Source: Zygnema cylindricum (Eukaryota; Streptophyta; Zygnematophyceae; Zygnematales; Zygnemataceae). Taken from it: a stretch of DNA of 64,000 nucleotides. The position numbers and the translations under genes were made by a program. The notes below the pieces were generated by a model, which was not told the origin of the DNA, searched no databases, and saw nothing but the letters and a program-made list of their open reading frames with translations. The DNA lies in contig JBBHKE010002101.1 in the NCBI GenBank assembly GCA_037447655.1, positions 1 through 64,000 of the forward strand, in the 5' to 3' direction. The stretch's first letter is position 1. The number at the start of each line of letters is the position of its first letter. Positions 1 to 10,423 of the stretch are shown piece after piece.

Positions 1-348
1 ATTTTTTTCGTCTTAACCTTTCGTTGTTTTCCTCCATTTCCCCTTTATCCTTATTTCCTCCTCTTTTTACTCATGTTTACTCCCTAAAGCGACATATTGT
101 TATATCGTGTTTTAAATATCGCGCGCATCTAAAACCTGTAGCAGACTTTCACTTATTTATTATAAAAGAAATGCGAGAAAGACCACGCTGTGTGGCGCGA
201 CATTAACCGATGTTATGATTATTGGCCGCACGTTGAACATCATTCGTATTTTTGCATCGCTAAAGCGGTAGTTGCCTGTTGCGATTTGATACGCATTCCT
301 AGTTGTACCGATGAAAAATTTATGAGCGGTTACAAAGTTGTAGCAATG
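1..348. other. No gene seen
   Basis: AT-rich DNA with only short open frames that lack any recognisable motif. Nothing supported here. Confidence 0.6.
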
Positions 349-794
349 CTAGAGGTCACAGTCGAGTACCCAAATTCGTACCAGATCCATGCCGTGTCAG
401 ATCCGCAACGAATTCGGGTGCCAAATCTTGGGGGGCGGCTGAATTCGGCCGGGTGATTTACAAAGAAAAAACCCGAATTCGAGTACAACCGGGTAAGCAT
501 AAAACGAAAAATAAAAAAAGTTTCGTAGGTACATACCCCTACAATACACCACTCGCCGTTATTCGTGTTAATAACACTATTTCGGTTGCGACTTTTTTTG
601 GCCAAATATCACAAAGTAAAATTACTGACATTATTTAAGGACATGGACTACAATCTGCCATGCTTTCTTGCACTAGATTATTATTTTAATTCTTACTTCG
701 CGTTAACAGTAATAAATCTTTAACTTTAATCATGATGAGTTGTGTGATGTCCATACTATCCAACATTATAGTACTTTGTACTCTTGGTATCGTG
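349..794 (+). mobile_element. Non-autonomous hAT element, left part (family F)
   Basis: This stretch matches the complete copies at 13,268-13,699 and 47,420-47,891: a left end close to CAGAGGTCGCAAA, then a segment around CGGGTGCCAAAT, then the block ending CTCTTGGTATCGTGG at about 793. About 220 bp (roughly 525-745) does not match the other copies and is probably a further insertion. The right part of the same copy resumes at about 3,222, so the copy is split by the element at 795-3,221. Boundaries are approximate. Confidence 0.6.
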
Positions 795-3221
795 GAAAAA
801 AACAAAAACCGTGATAATTGCAAATTTCACCTGTAAAGTACGCGACGTTACGATTAACGTCGCAAACCCCACCACCAAGTCATTGATATTAACACTATTC
901 ATTTCGCAAAACTTATTGGGAGATAAGGGTCTCAAATCGTACTCTATCGCAAAGTGTTAATTATGCACTTTATACGGAGTTTCCACAAATAAATTAGTGT
1001 TTATCAAATTATTATGTCAATGTCACTCGACATATCCTAGTTATCGGTCTACTCACACGTTTCAAATAATAAACAGATAAATTAAATTGTTGTTTAAGTT
1101 AGCGAAACTTGACCACAATTCAAACAAAGCCTAGTCATACACCAAAATGGAGAAAGACATCCACACTTCCATTAAAGCCAAAATTGAAAACGAACTCCAA
1201 AAATAAAAGAATGGTGAAATTATGGGTATCACACATAGTGAAAGAAAGTGGAGACACTTCAAGTTGCTATAATTTTTTTGAAAATGTCTATGAAGCCAAA
1301 ACATATAATAAATACATGGCAAACGGGGGAGGTTTTGTGGCTTGTAATATATGCCTTATAGTTTATCAATACAAGTCACCAAATTGCACCACAACAATTA
1401 ACACTTACATATGTTCAACTTTTGGACGACACGGATAATTTACAAGGATTTCTTCGTACTTTCTTTTAAAAATAGATGCCAAAGCGGGTGATCGAGAAAA
1501 AATTTCGTAAATGGTGGAGTTGATGTCTTGCGAGGACCTTGAGCCATTTTTAATAGTCGACGGCTCAAGTATGACTTATTTTGAATTCCTTTCGGGGTGG
1601 CTTCAATGTATATGTCATTATGACTTGTTTTGTTCATAAATTGATGTATTTCATTTTGTTAGCAGTAACTTTTATTGGTAGGCTTCTTTTGTTTTTGTTA
1701 TTATTATTTGTTTGTCATTAAATTTTGCTTCAGATGTAATATCTACGATTTATTATATGAGATAGGATTTATTAGATGCGATAGGATTGATCCCTCAAGT
1801 AAAAAATATATTGTTAGTTTTTGCTTCTATCGATAAGACCCATATTGCCAAACTTATACAATTTATAGAAAGGTTTTGAGAAGCGACCATAACGCTAAAA
1901 AAAATAAAGAACCAACTTAACACTTGGTTGTGTTCAAAAGATCGTCTACCCATAACCGTTGTAAGATAAGAAAACCATCTTTAAATGATGGACAAAAATA
2001 ATGCCTCACCAATTCACCAAACTTGCAAAAGTTGAAAAAACATTTTATTAAATTCGCACCACTTGAACTTCCCCTACATGAGTATAATGTTGTCGTGGCT
2101 TATTTAGATCTCCGACAAAAACATAGGCTTGAAACAATTGCAGCATTGAAAACCAAAATTTAAAACGGGAGGGTCAAACTTTGAGAACTCGCAATTGATC
2201 TCGGCGATCACGTTGATTTCGGTGGTCCTCCAAGTATAACAAAAAAACGAAAAACATCGGAAAGTACAGACGATTTACATTTTTTTTTTGGTGAGAGTGA
2301 TGACGAAGAGGTACTTATTAGCACGAACAAAAAACGTTCGTTAATGACAAATTCAAACTTTACTTTGTTCTAAAATTAATGAGTGACGAGAGATTGAACT
2401 TTACCATACTCGAATGGTGGAAAAAAAAAGTGTGCGTGCAAAAAGTGGAGGATTTCCTATTTTAGTTGTATCGCTAGAGTCATAATAGCTATTCCGAATT
2501 CTAACTTTATGCCCGAATGCAATTGTTCAGATGTCGGGAACACGGTCACAAAGAATAGGAGCTCACTAGCGGTTTCTATTGTTAGTAATTTTTTTGGTGT
2601 TAGATCTAACCGGGACCTTTTAAACGCTTACTTTTTTGTTTTGTTTTGTTTTGTTTTGTTCTTTGGTTTATTATTATCTTTATATTATTTACGTTATTTG
2701 TTATATTCAAGGAAACATTGTTATATTCTGAAAATTTTGTGATGTACTTTTTTTTTAACCAAAATGCTTATTTGTCAAAGCGTAATATTTATACTAAATT
2801 TAGATTTATAGATTATGTGTAATAAATAGTTTGAGTTTGAAAATTTGTGTAATAGAGTCGAAAATAGGACGAGGATTTATTTGTTGTGATTTATTAGATT
2901 TTGTATTTTATATTGCACAACAATTTTGTTTTTGTTGCCTATCAAAATGTGTTTTTTGTTGCCTATCAAAACGTGTTTTTTGTTAATTGATTTTCCATAT
3001 GAAAAATCATTTTTTTTTAACATGCCACTAAAACTTTACCTTTCTACTATTATGCTGAAAAAACGTCAGAAAGTTCGATTATGAAACCTACCACAAAAAT
3101 ATGAAAAAAAATCTAACAATTTATACTCAGCAAAACTCTTTGTGAAGAGAGATCACAAAAAAACGAAATCGCAAAAAAGAAAAATTGCAAAAATGCGCAG
3201 TACACAAATTATTTTTATACC
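795..3221 (+). mobile_element. Degenerate autonomous hAT transposon inserted in a family F copy
   Basis: About 2.4 kb interrupts the family F sequence: the left block stops near 793 and the matching right block starts near 3,222. The insert holds remnants of a hAT transposase gene, described separately. I could not identify clean terminal inverted repeats or an 8-bp duplication, so the exact ends are uncertain. The insert is AT-rich, with many stops, and looks long dead. Confidence 0.55.
1109..2610 (+). pseudogene. hAT-family transposase pseudogene
   Basis: Three stretches in different frames resemble parts of a plant hAT transposase. At 1,230-1,438 a BED-zinc-finger-like segment keeps the CxxC pair (ACNIC) and the TTxI region, but the last histidines are lost. 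At about 2,050-2,340 a segment with LDLRQK, then SITKKRK and an acidic GESDDEE patch resembles the middle of such proteins. At about 2,385-2,600 the C-terminal dimerisation region is recognisable: ILEWWK, FPIL, then AIPNSNF and NRSSL, corresponding to the family's LxWWK...FPxL...IPxSS...RSSL pattern. Frame changes and stops between these parts show the gene is broken. Assignment to hAT rests on this order of motifs; I see no other good candidate. Confidence 0.6.
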
Positions 3222-3343
3222 AAGGGAGATATACCATTAATTTTGTACTCATTCCGGTAGGGGCGAGTACGGGTAGTCGCGAGAAATCAAGTTTCAGTTG
3301 ACTTTTTTTTCCGTAAACGCGTATCGGGTACCGTGTAACAATT
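3222..3343 (+). mobile_element. Family F hAT element, right part
   Basis: The sequence from GGGAGATATACCAT through CGCGTATCGGGTA matches the right half of the family F copies (compare 13,498-13,605). It stops near 3,343, where another hAT-type end (TAGTTGTGTTTTATATC) begins, so the copy lacks its terminal repeat. Confidence 0.55.
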
Positions 3344-3615
3344 TAGTTGTGTTTTATATCAGTAGGAAACTTATCGAAATGAGACGGATACCGATTATTA
3401 TCGGTTATCGAACGATGAGGGGTCTCAATATGTCGCTTTGAAACAAGTTTTCTTTATCGACGACAAGTGGATAAAATATAATACGTTATATATAAGTACT
3501 TTATAATATATCGTATTATATTTTCACTATTTATAACGTGGCATGCTAGGTATAACAATCTGTTCCAGACTTTGTGTAACGGAATACAGTACGACGGAAT
3601 AATCCGTACAATTGT
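3344..3615. mobile_element. Family T hAT element, left part
   Basis: It starts with a TIR-like TAGTTGTGTTTTATATC and shares the internal blocks 'GGTTATCGAACG' and 'GTGGCATGC' with the complete family T copy at 62,639-63,534. The Ty3/Gypsy element inserted into it at 3,616; the rest resumes at 12,063 after the 5-bp duplication ATTGT. Confidence 0.6.
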
Positions 3616-4584
3616 TGTAACAGGATCTCCTACCTCTCAGAAAATCCCATTACTACAAACAATCCCAACCACACATTCCACACATTGGAAAATATACATC
3701 CACATTGGACCACACTCACATAAGGATAAACTTTAAATTAGAAGAATCTTCTGTCCACATAACATTAGCTTGGTCTCTTGCCCTCGTGGCTCAACCCTTC
3801 TTATTAAAGTGTTTTTCACTACTCTCCACTCTTAATAATTCTATCTCTTAACTACTAAAACACTATTTAGTTAGTAAGAGATTTCAATGCAAAAATGCCT
3901 TTTCTCTAATTTGGTATTAATCGCTCAGGACCAAGATCAGCCGGAATTTCCACAAACTTTTCCAAAGGAAAAGATGTCTACTCTCCTCTTACACTTCACT
4001 ATTTATCCATCATCGCCCTGGACTCTCCAGGCCAGAGTCAACGTTCCGTTTTAACAGGCTTTTTCCTGGCCCAATCATTGATCAGCAAAGACTCAGACTG
4101 ACCAATGCAAAAACGTGCGAAATCTCTTACTAACTACTTAGCATTTTACTAACCAATCAAACGTTACGTTTCACTGCGTAACATTTACGTGCAAAAGTGC
4201 GCGCCAAACGAAACGCGACTTCGCACGATCGTGCGTAACAAATTTCGCACGCGAAACTTCCTACGAAATTCCCAGAAGTGAAAGTGACGTTTCGTACTAA
4301 AATTTGTACGAAACGAACCACCGTGCATACTAAACGTTTCATTAGAACTTTATGAAACGTACACGCGTAATTTCGGTACTAATTTGACCCTTAACCCGTT
4401 TCAATGATACCCACTTGTTATTTAGACCCCACGCTGTCACCTAAATACACCCATCGCTATAACTTTTAAAATATAACTCCAAATAGCGTGATTCTTTCGC
4501 GGACGTCTACCAAATTTAGTACTCTATAATCATAATACTTAAATACCCCTTTATAAACAAGTTCGATCAGCTATTACTGTTACA
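3616..4584 (-). repeat. 3' LTR of the chromovirus
   Basis: This 969-bp repeat matches 10,424-12,062 once the 667-bp element in the latter is removed. It starts TGTAACAGG and ends TTACA on the plus strand. The element is on the minus strand, so this is the downstream LTR. Confidence 0.93.
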
Positions 4585-4632
4585 TCATCCCCTACTTATT
4601 TTTAACTGACCTCAGTTAAACACCTTTAATTC
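4585..4632 (-). other. Polypurine tract region next to 3' LTR
   Basis: On the minus strand the bases just before the LTR read AAGTAGGGGATGA, a purine-rich tract in the position of the plus-strand primer. It also holds the end of the pol region. Confidence 0.5.
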
Positions 4633-5127
4633 TCAAGGCGGGACTTCTATATTATTATCCCTCCAATACCTCTGTAAAAACTCAGAATTTTTATCCTCTA
4701 AAGTCAACTCATCCTCAGGCCTTCCTAGATAATGCACTTGCCAGAATATAATATCACCAACCTTGAACCGTTGACCAACCCAATCTATTACCCATCTGTG
4801 GACTTCAGGTTCTATAATTATTGAGGGATCCAATTCCAATTCTCCTTCAGTTGGTCGAAGATTCGCTGGTTTCAATTGGCTGATGTGTATCACTGGATGA
4901 ATTTTTGTTGAAGGCGGGAAGTCCAATTTGGTAGCAACTGACGATATCATCTCGATTACAGTAAATGGTCCAATGTACTTAGGAGCAAATTTCCCCGTAG
5001 GATCCGATTGTCCCTCAATCTTGCACCTGTAATGAGTTGTAAAAAACCAAACCTTGTCACCTGTGCGTAACACCCAATCACCTCGTTTGCGGTTAGCATT
5101 TAATTCTTGCCTCCTTTGTGCCTCCAC
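4633..5127 (-). pseudogene. Chromovirus integrase C-terminus and chromodomain (part of broken pol)
   Basis: About 164 residues that continue the integrase frame after an in-frame TGA. The first part has the GxKVWF-like beta-barrel segment (GDKVWFFTTHYR, then KFAPKYIGPFTV) typical of the integrase C-terminus of Gypsy elements. The last part (VIDWVGQRFKVGDIIFWQVHYLG, split here as VIDWVGQRFKVG and WQVHYLGRPEDELTLED) resembles a chromodomain, which in this family steers integration into chromatin. It is in the same frame as the upstream pol segments, so only point stops separate them. Confidence 0.8.
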
Positions 5128-5148
5128 TAATGCATCCCGGATAGTTTT

Positions 5149-5835
5149 TCAAACTGTTTGAACGTATTCCCAAAACTCTGTTCCAAAACCCCTATTCTTT
5201 TTAGTGACCCTTGTTATTATGTCCAATGCTTCTCTAGGCTGGTATCTGTATGCAACTTTAAATGGTGAGAATCTTGTACTAGCATGTTTACATGAATTGT
5301 ATGCAAATTCCATTAATGGCAATTTAGATTCCCATGTGTTCTGAACTCCACTGCAAACAGTCCTAAGCATTTCCTCTAGTGTACGGTTCATCCTTTCTGT
5401 CTGTCCATCTGTCTGAGGATGATAAGCGGTACTCATTTTCAATTCAGAGCCTAAATTTTGATGCAATTCTTTCCAAAACGCATACGTAAATTTAGAATCT
5501 CTGTCACTGACTATAGATAGAGGGACTCCATGACGTCTGACCACGTTGTCAAAATATAACTTTGCAATATCTACAACTGAATGAGTGGTTTTGCAAGGGA
5601 TAAAGATTGCCATTTTACTGAACCTATCGACTACGACCATGATATTGTCATTCTTTTTAGATGTAGCAGGCAACCTGACAATAAAATCCATACTGACAGA
5701 TTCCCACGGTCTTTCGGGGATATCCAAAGGTTTTAAGAGACCTTTAGGTTTTTGGGTACTGGGTTTACTCTGTTGGCAAGGGACACAACTTTCCACGTGT
5801 TTTGACACCTCCTTTGCCATCCCAGGCCAAAACAA
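5149..5835 (-). pseudogene. Chromovirus integrase core (part of broken pol)
   Basis: Catalytic core of a Gypsy integrase. The DDE residues are visible: MDFIVRLP (first Asp), SDRDSKF (second Asp) and PQTDGQTERMNRTLEE (Glu in ERMNR/TLEE context). The N-terminal CVPCQQSK is the second half of the HHCC zinc-binding site; its histidines lie in the preceding segment (HEHLGHLG). The frame is the same as the neighbours; a TAG at about 5,836-5,844 separates it from the RNase H segment and a TGA at the other end separates it from the C-terminus. Confidence 0.88.
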
Positions 5836-5844
5836 TCTACTTTG

Positions 5845-6438
5845 CTATCGACTAAGAGTTTTATCTCGACCTAGATGTCCTAAATGCTCGTGAGCTTCCC
5901 GTAAAATTTGTTTTCTTAAGTCTCCCACTTCAGGAATGCATAATCTATCCCCAATTTGCAAATACAGTAAACCATCATCTAGTCTAAAGTTTTTGACATG
6001 CCTCTCGTTCAATGGGTCAGAATTCCTTTCCGAAATATTCTTGTAAATCACGACAAAATAAGGATCTTTATCATAACCATTTCTAACTGTATCTAAAAAC
6101 AATTCATCTCGAACCATAACACTTATTTCAAAACATCTACTTAAAGGATCTGCGACTACACTTGTCTTCCCAGGAATATGTTTGACATTAAATTTGAAAT
6201 ATGTTAATTTCTGCATCCACCTAACATGTCTGCCAGTCATAATCTTCGCATCACTTAATCTATGTAAATAAGAGAGTGCTTTATTATCACATTGAACTGT
6301 AAATTCTTTATTATGCAAATAACAACGCCATTTCACCAATGCATGCACAATTGCAAGTAATTCCTTTTCCTGTGTTGTATAGTTATTTTCAGCATCATTG
6401 AATTTTCTGGACTCAAAAGCAATAGGATGAAAGTGTTA
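5845..6438 (-). pseudogene. Chromovirus RNase H and integrase zinc-finger start (part of broken pol)
   Basis: The segment carries RNase H features (FTVQCDNKALSYLH and IPGKTSVVADPLSR, typical of the Ty3/Gypsy RNase H) and ends with HEHLGHLGRDKT, the histidine part of the integrase HHCC motif. An in-frame TAA near 6,436 separates it from the reverse transcriptase. Confidence 0.82.
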
Positions 6439-7497
6439 GCCGGCTTTTTGACTTATGACTGCACCTAGACATTTATTTGATGCATCTATGGTGATCAGAA
6501 CTTCAAATTCCCCTGCAGGGTCAGGATACACCAGTGTAGGGGCAGAGGTCAACTTCCCTTTTAATTCGTCGAATGCTCCCTCCTGATCAGCTCCCCACAC
6601 AAACGTCTCCTTCTCTCGAAGTAAATCTGTCAAAGGTGCGGCGATCATACTGAAATTCCTGATAAATTTCCTGTAATAAGTGGCCAATCCCAAAAACGAT
6701 CTAACTTCTGTGACATTAGTAGGTTGTTTCCAATTTTGGATTGCTAAAATTTTGGATGGATCTGTTTTAACACCTTCCCCACTAAATATATGTCCCAAAA
6801 ATAATCGTCCACTTTTAAGAAAACTAGATTTTGACAATTTTCCATATAATTTTCTTTCGCTAAACCTTTCCAACACTTTTTTTAAATGAATTATATGTTG
6901 TTCTTTAGATTCACTATAAACTTAAATATCATCTATAAACACTTGGACAAACTCATCTATGTAATCTGAAAAGGTTTGGTTCATTAATCTTTGGTAAGTA
7001 GGCGGTGCATTCGTTAAGCCGAATGGCATCACTATCCATTCGAAATGACCCACCCTAGTCCTGAAAGCAGTTTTATCAACATCTTCAATTCTAATTGGCA
7101 CCTGATTAAAGCCACTGCGCGGGTCAATCAACGAAAATACTTTAGCACCTTTTAAACGATCTATCAAATCATAAATTAAAGGTAACGGATACTTATCCTT
7201 CACCGTAATCTTTTTCATACTATGATAATCGACACACATTCTCAACGTTCCGTCCTTCTTTTTGACGAAGAGAACTGGTGCTTCGTACGGTGATTTGCTG
7301 GGTTGAATATGTTGTTTCTCTAGGAGATCTTTGATCTGTTTCTTTAACTCCTCCGGCTCAAAGGAACTGTGTTTATAAATTCCTGTGACAAGAGGATTAC
7401 ATCCAGGTTCAAGGTTAATAACATGTTTTACATCTCGGGAAGGTGGCCTCCCTGAGGGTAAATCACTTGGGGAAACATCTTGAAATTCAAAAATCAA
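6439..7497 (-). pseudogene. Chromovirus reverse transcriptase (part of broken pol)
   Basis: Recognisable reverse transcriptase of Ty3/Gypsy type. Motifs in order: [61 protein letters not shown] and the active-site FIDDI. Directly after FIDDI an in-frame TAA (about 6,919) interrupts the usual DDIxVYS continuation; the frame then goes on with HIIHLKKVLERF, the connection domain LGHIFSGEGV and FLGLATYYRKFI. The rest of the active site is intact, so the defect is one stop codon here plus those elsewhere. Confidence 0.88.
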
Positions 7498-7784
7498 ATC
7501 CTTAACAGCAACATCAGATGTATTAATGTCAATTACAAAATCAGATTTTAGTTTTTCGAAAGTTTTAGTGGTGTCTGATTTAGTGATGACATCAATGTTA
7601 GTGTTTTCTCCCCCCCTTTCATCAGTAACTGCCCCAGTTACTAATAACAGAAAGCATGATTCGTTTTATCTTTTAAGTGTTTTTTAAATTGTTTAGCAGA
7701 TATCAAACCTTCCACTCCGAATGTGGATATGTTATTTATATGATTCCTATTCAATTTCTTACGAGATAATGCTTGCAAAACCTT
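7498..7784 (-). pseudogene. Protease to reverse transcriptase linker, frame-shifted
   Basis: No single frame is open. One frame continues the protease segment after an in-frame TAG at about 7,785, and the reverse transcriptase frame is open from about 7,660 downwards, so a frame change lies near 7,650-7,680. Confidence 0.5.
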
Positions 7785-8318
7785 CTAATCGTTTTCAGAC
7801 CTCACTTTCAAGGTGTTAATTTCCCAATTAATTTGAGGATTGTGTTCAGTTAACCAAGGCTTTCCCAAAATTATTTCTTCACTTCCCAAATTCATTATTT
7901 CACACACAACTTTCATTTTATGACCCTGGATATCAACTTCTATTGTGTCAGTTTGTAAGTCTAATGTGGACTTATTACCATTTGCCACTTGAACATGTAA
8001 AGGCTTTTCCCTTATGACAGTAGGAATTTTATTTTCCTCTACAAACTTATGTGAAATAAAATTATGTGTGGCACCTGAATCAACCATTACTCTCAACGGT
8101 TTTCCTTCCACTAATGACTCGAATCTAATCAAACTGTGTTTGGTGTCATCATTACTTAACTGTCCTAACATAGGTCCCTTGTTGAAAATTTCATCAGAAT
8201 GATTCTTTAAACTATGTAGTGTAGTGAGAATCATAATAAATTCAGCTATCCTAACTTTTTTATTCATTAATTTGCCCTCCAAAGTTAACTCTTTAACTTC
8301 TGGATCCGGTTGACTCAA
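7785..8318 (-). pseudogene. Chromovirus aspartic protease
   Basis: The segment contains VMVDSGATHNFISHKF, the DSGA catalytic motif of retroviral-type proteases in plant Ty3/Gypsy elements, followed by LGSEEIILGKPWL (the second conserved part, ILGxxWL). The protease cuts the polyprotein in the virus-like particle. It lies in a different frame from the gag zinc-knuckle region. Confidence 0.85.
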
Positions 8319-8332
8319 CTGAGGACTTTCAG

Positions 8333-8821
8333 TTAGTCTTTTCCGTTTCCCACCTCCTGGGCTTCTTGCTCAGCTAGGTATAATGCAATATCCTCTTGGA
8401 GACCTTCATTTACATCGACTAATTTGAGAGAACCTTTATATGTACAGTCTTTAGCGTAATGATATGGACCTCCGCATTTGAAACAAGTGACTTTCTTTTT
8501 GGGTTTTATGCAATCTCTACTAAAATGTACCTCCTCTCCACAGATATAACAGTTAATCTTTTTGAGTTGTGCACACTCAAATGCTCTATGACCCTTTTTC
8601 TGACAAATAGTGCATGTGGGGATGGTAAGGTTAGGCTTCTGGGCATTAATGCTTGGTTTAGGACTTTTAATGTACCCTCCTCTATTGTTAAATTTTTTTC
8701 CTGTATTAACACTATGTCCACCCCTTTGATTTCCCCTGAAGATATTTTGCATATTCACCAGACCAGCATTCAGACCCTCTTCAACAAATTCCTTCTCATC
8801 CCACTCTAATACTTCATTCAA
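8333..8821 (-). pseudogene. Chromovirus gag nucleocapsid with three CCHC zinc knuckles
   Basis: Three zinc knuckles in a row are seen: CTICQKKGHRAFEC, CYICGEEVHFSRDC and CFKCGGPYHYAKDC, each C-x2-C-x4-H-x4-C. These bind the RNA genome in the particle. A stop (TGA, about 8,836) separates this part from the upstream gag core. Confidence 0.85.
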
Positions 8822-8836
8822 ATTACCCCCGAGTGA

Positions 8837-9655
8837 TCAAGTTTCCCGATTATACCCCAACTGATCCTCTAATTCCAATGACTTATCTTGTAATTCGTTC
8901 AAATTATTAAATTTTTGATGTTTTAGTTCTGATTTCAATATAGGATTCAAATAGTTCAAGAAATGCAATTTAGCCATTTCATCAGTCAAACCTATGACAT
9001 GAATGCTAGATGAGTCAAATTTCACAATATAATCATTCACAGATCCAGTTTGCTTACAATTCAGCCACTTTTCTTCCATTCTGGATTTAAAAGTGACAAA
9101 CAAGAAACGCGATTTGATCGCGGTATTAAAAGTTTCCCAATCAGCATTATCATGAATCAATTTAGACCTTCTCTGAGTATAATACCAAATCTGAGCATCG
9201 CCTTTCAGACAGTTAACAGCAAAAGAAGTGTAATCATCACGATCGCAATTTGTAGACTCCAAATAATACTCCATATGAAAAATCTAAGCATCCAACTCAT
9301 CAATCCTCTTACCATCAAACGATGGTGCCTCACTAATAGACAATTTTAGATCCGTTATCTTCTTAGGTCTATCATGATCATCCTCGCTAAAACTGGCATT
9401 CCTTTTACTACTCTCACCCTTTTGGTCATTCATATCATTCTTGGTCTGAATTAAGTTAATAAGTTCATCTAATTTCTCATTTGAAACATTTCCATTTTCT
9501 TTGACAACTTTTAATTCACTTTTCAATTCGGAAATGGTTTCATCTACAGCGGCAGCATGAATAATAATTCTTTTGACCAATTTCACAGTCCTCTTCTTCA
9601 ACATATTCAACGCATTCTCCATTTCACGTTTCCATGCAGAATTTGCGATTATCAC
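8837..9655 (-). pseudogene. Chromovirus gag core
   Basis: Retrotransposon gag domain: MEYYLESTNCDRDDYTSFAV, LKGDAQIWYYT, FKSRMEEKWLNCKQTGSVNDY and LHFLNYLNPILKSEL follow the usual alternation (AxxWY, F..RF, L.Q...V..Y...F). The upstream part (to 9,655) is a helical, charged N-terminus containing ISELKSELKVVKENG. A TAG at about 9,275-9,283 interrupts the frame within the core. Confidence 0.78.
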
Positions 9656-10407
9656 ACAATGAAATCAAGCAAAAGACAGATAGAGTATAATTTCCCAATG
9701 AAATTTGATGGAGATTTGAAGTCCTCAGATTGCTCCAATCCAAGACTTCTTCTCCTTAACAAATCCTTTGAAAAGATCAAAATCTGAGAAATTAAAAAGA
9801 CATTGACAGTAAGTTATTACAAATTCAAATATTCAATTCCCAACATTGAAACAGAAGGTAAGAATTTCCCGACAAATTTTGCAAAAGCAAAATTGAAAGC
9901 TTATAAATGTAAGATTTAACCATAAATTTTGCAACAGCAAAATTGAAATTAATCAAAGGTAACAATTTAGGGTTTGAAAAGTTTTGAGTCATTTCTAGAC
10001 TCCTTTGCTCTTGAAGAAGTAAAGTACTCCACTTTCCTTCTCCTCCATTAGCAAATTTCCCACTTCCCACTACATCAGGATCTTTTACTCTCTAATCCTC
10101 ACATCCTCACCCTTCATGGCTTCAAGCCCTCCCTCTACACATGAATCATTGCTAAGAGAAGGCAAGTTTGTTTGGCCTCTAGGTAATTGGAGTGAGCTTC
10201 AGCGGTGGCTACACTGCCCACCCCGCCTTAGTCCTGAGGACCTAAGCACGCCCCACATCTAACCAGCGGCCGCTGGCAGTGTGGTCACTTAGTTTCCCTC
10301 CAATCCCCTACCACTCACATTGTGGTTCCACCAACCCGGGTCAGAGCACCCTCACCGGTCACGGCAGTCGATTTTCGGGTGAGCAAGCTTCTCTTTGGCT
10401 TTTAACC
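9656..10407 (-). other. Chromovirus 5' leader
   Basis: Region between gag and the primer binding site. No coding motif is seen; it is expected to contain the transcript leader and packaging signals. Confidence 0.5.
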
Positions 10408-10421
10408 AAGCTCTGACACCA
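10408..10421 (-). promoter_or_regulatory. Primer binding site of the chromovirus
   Basis: The minus strand two bases after the 5' LTR reads TGGTGTCAGAGCTTGG, close to the initiator tRNA-Met complement TGGTATCAGAGC used by most plant LTR elements. Confidence 0.75.
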
Positions 10422-10423
10422 TA

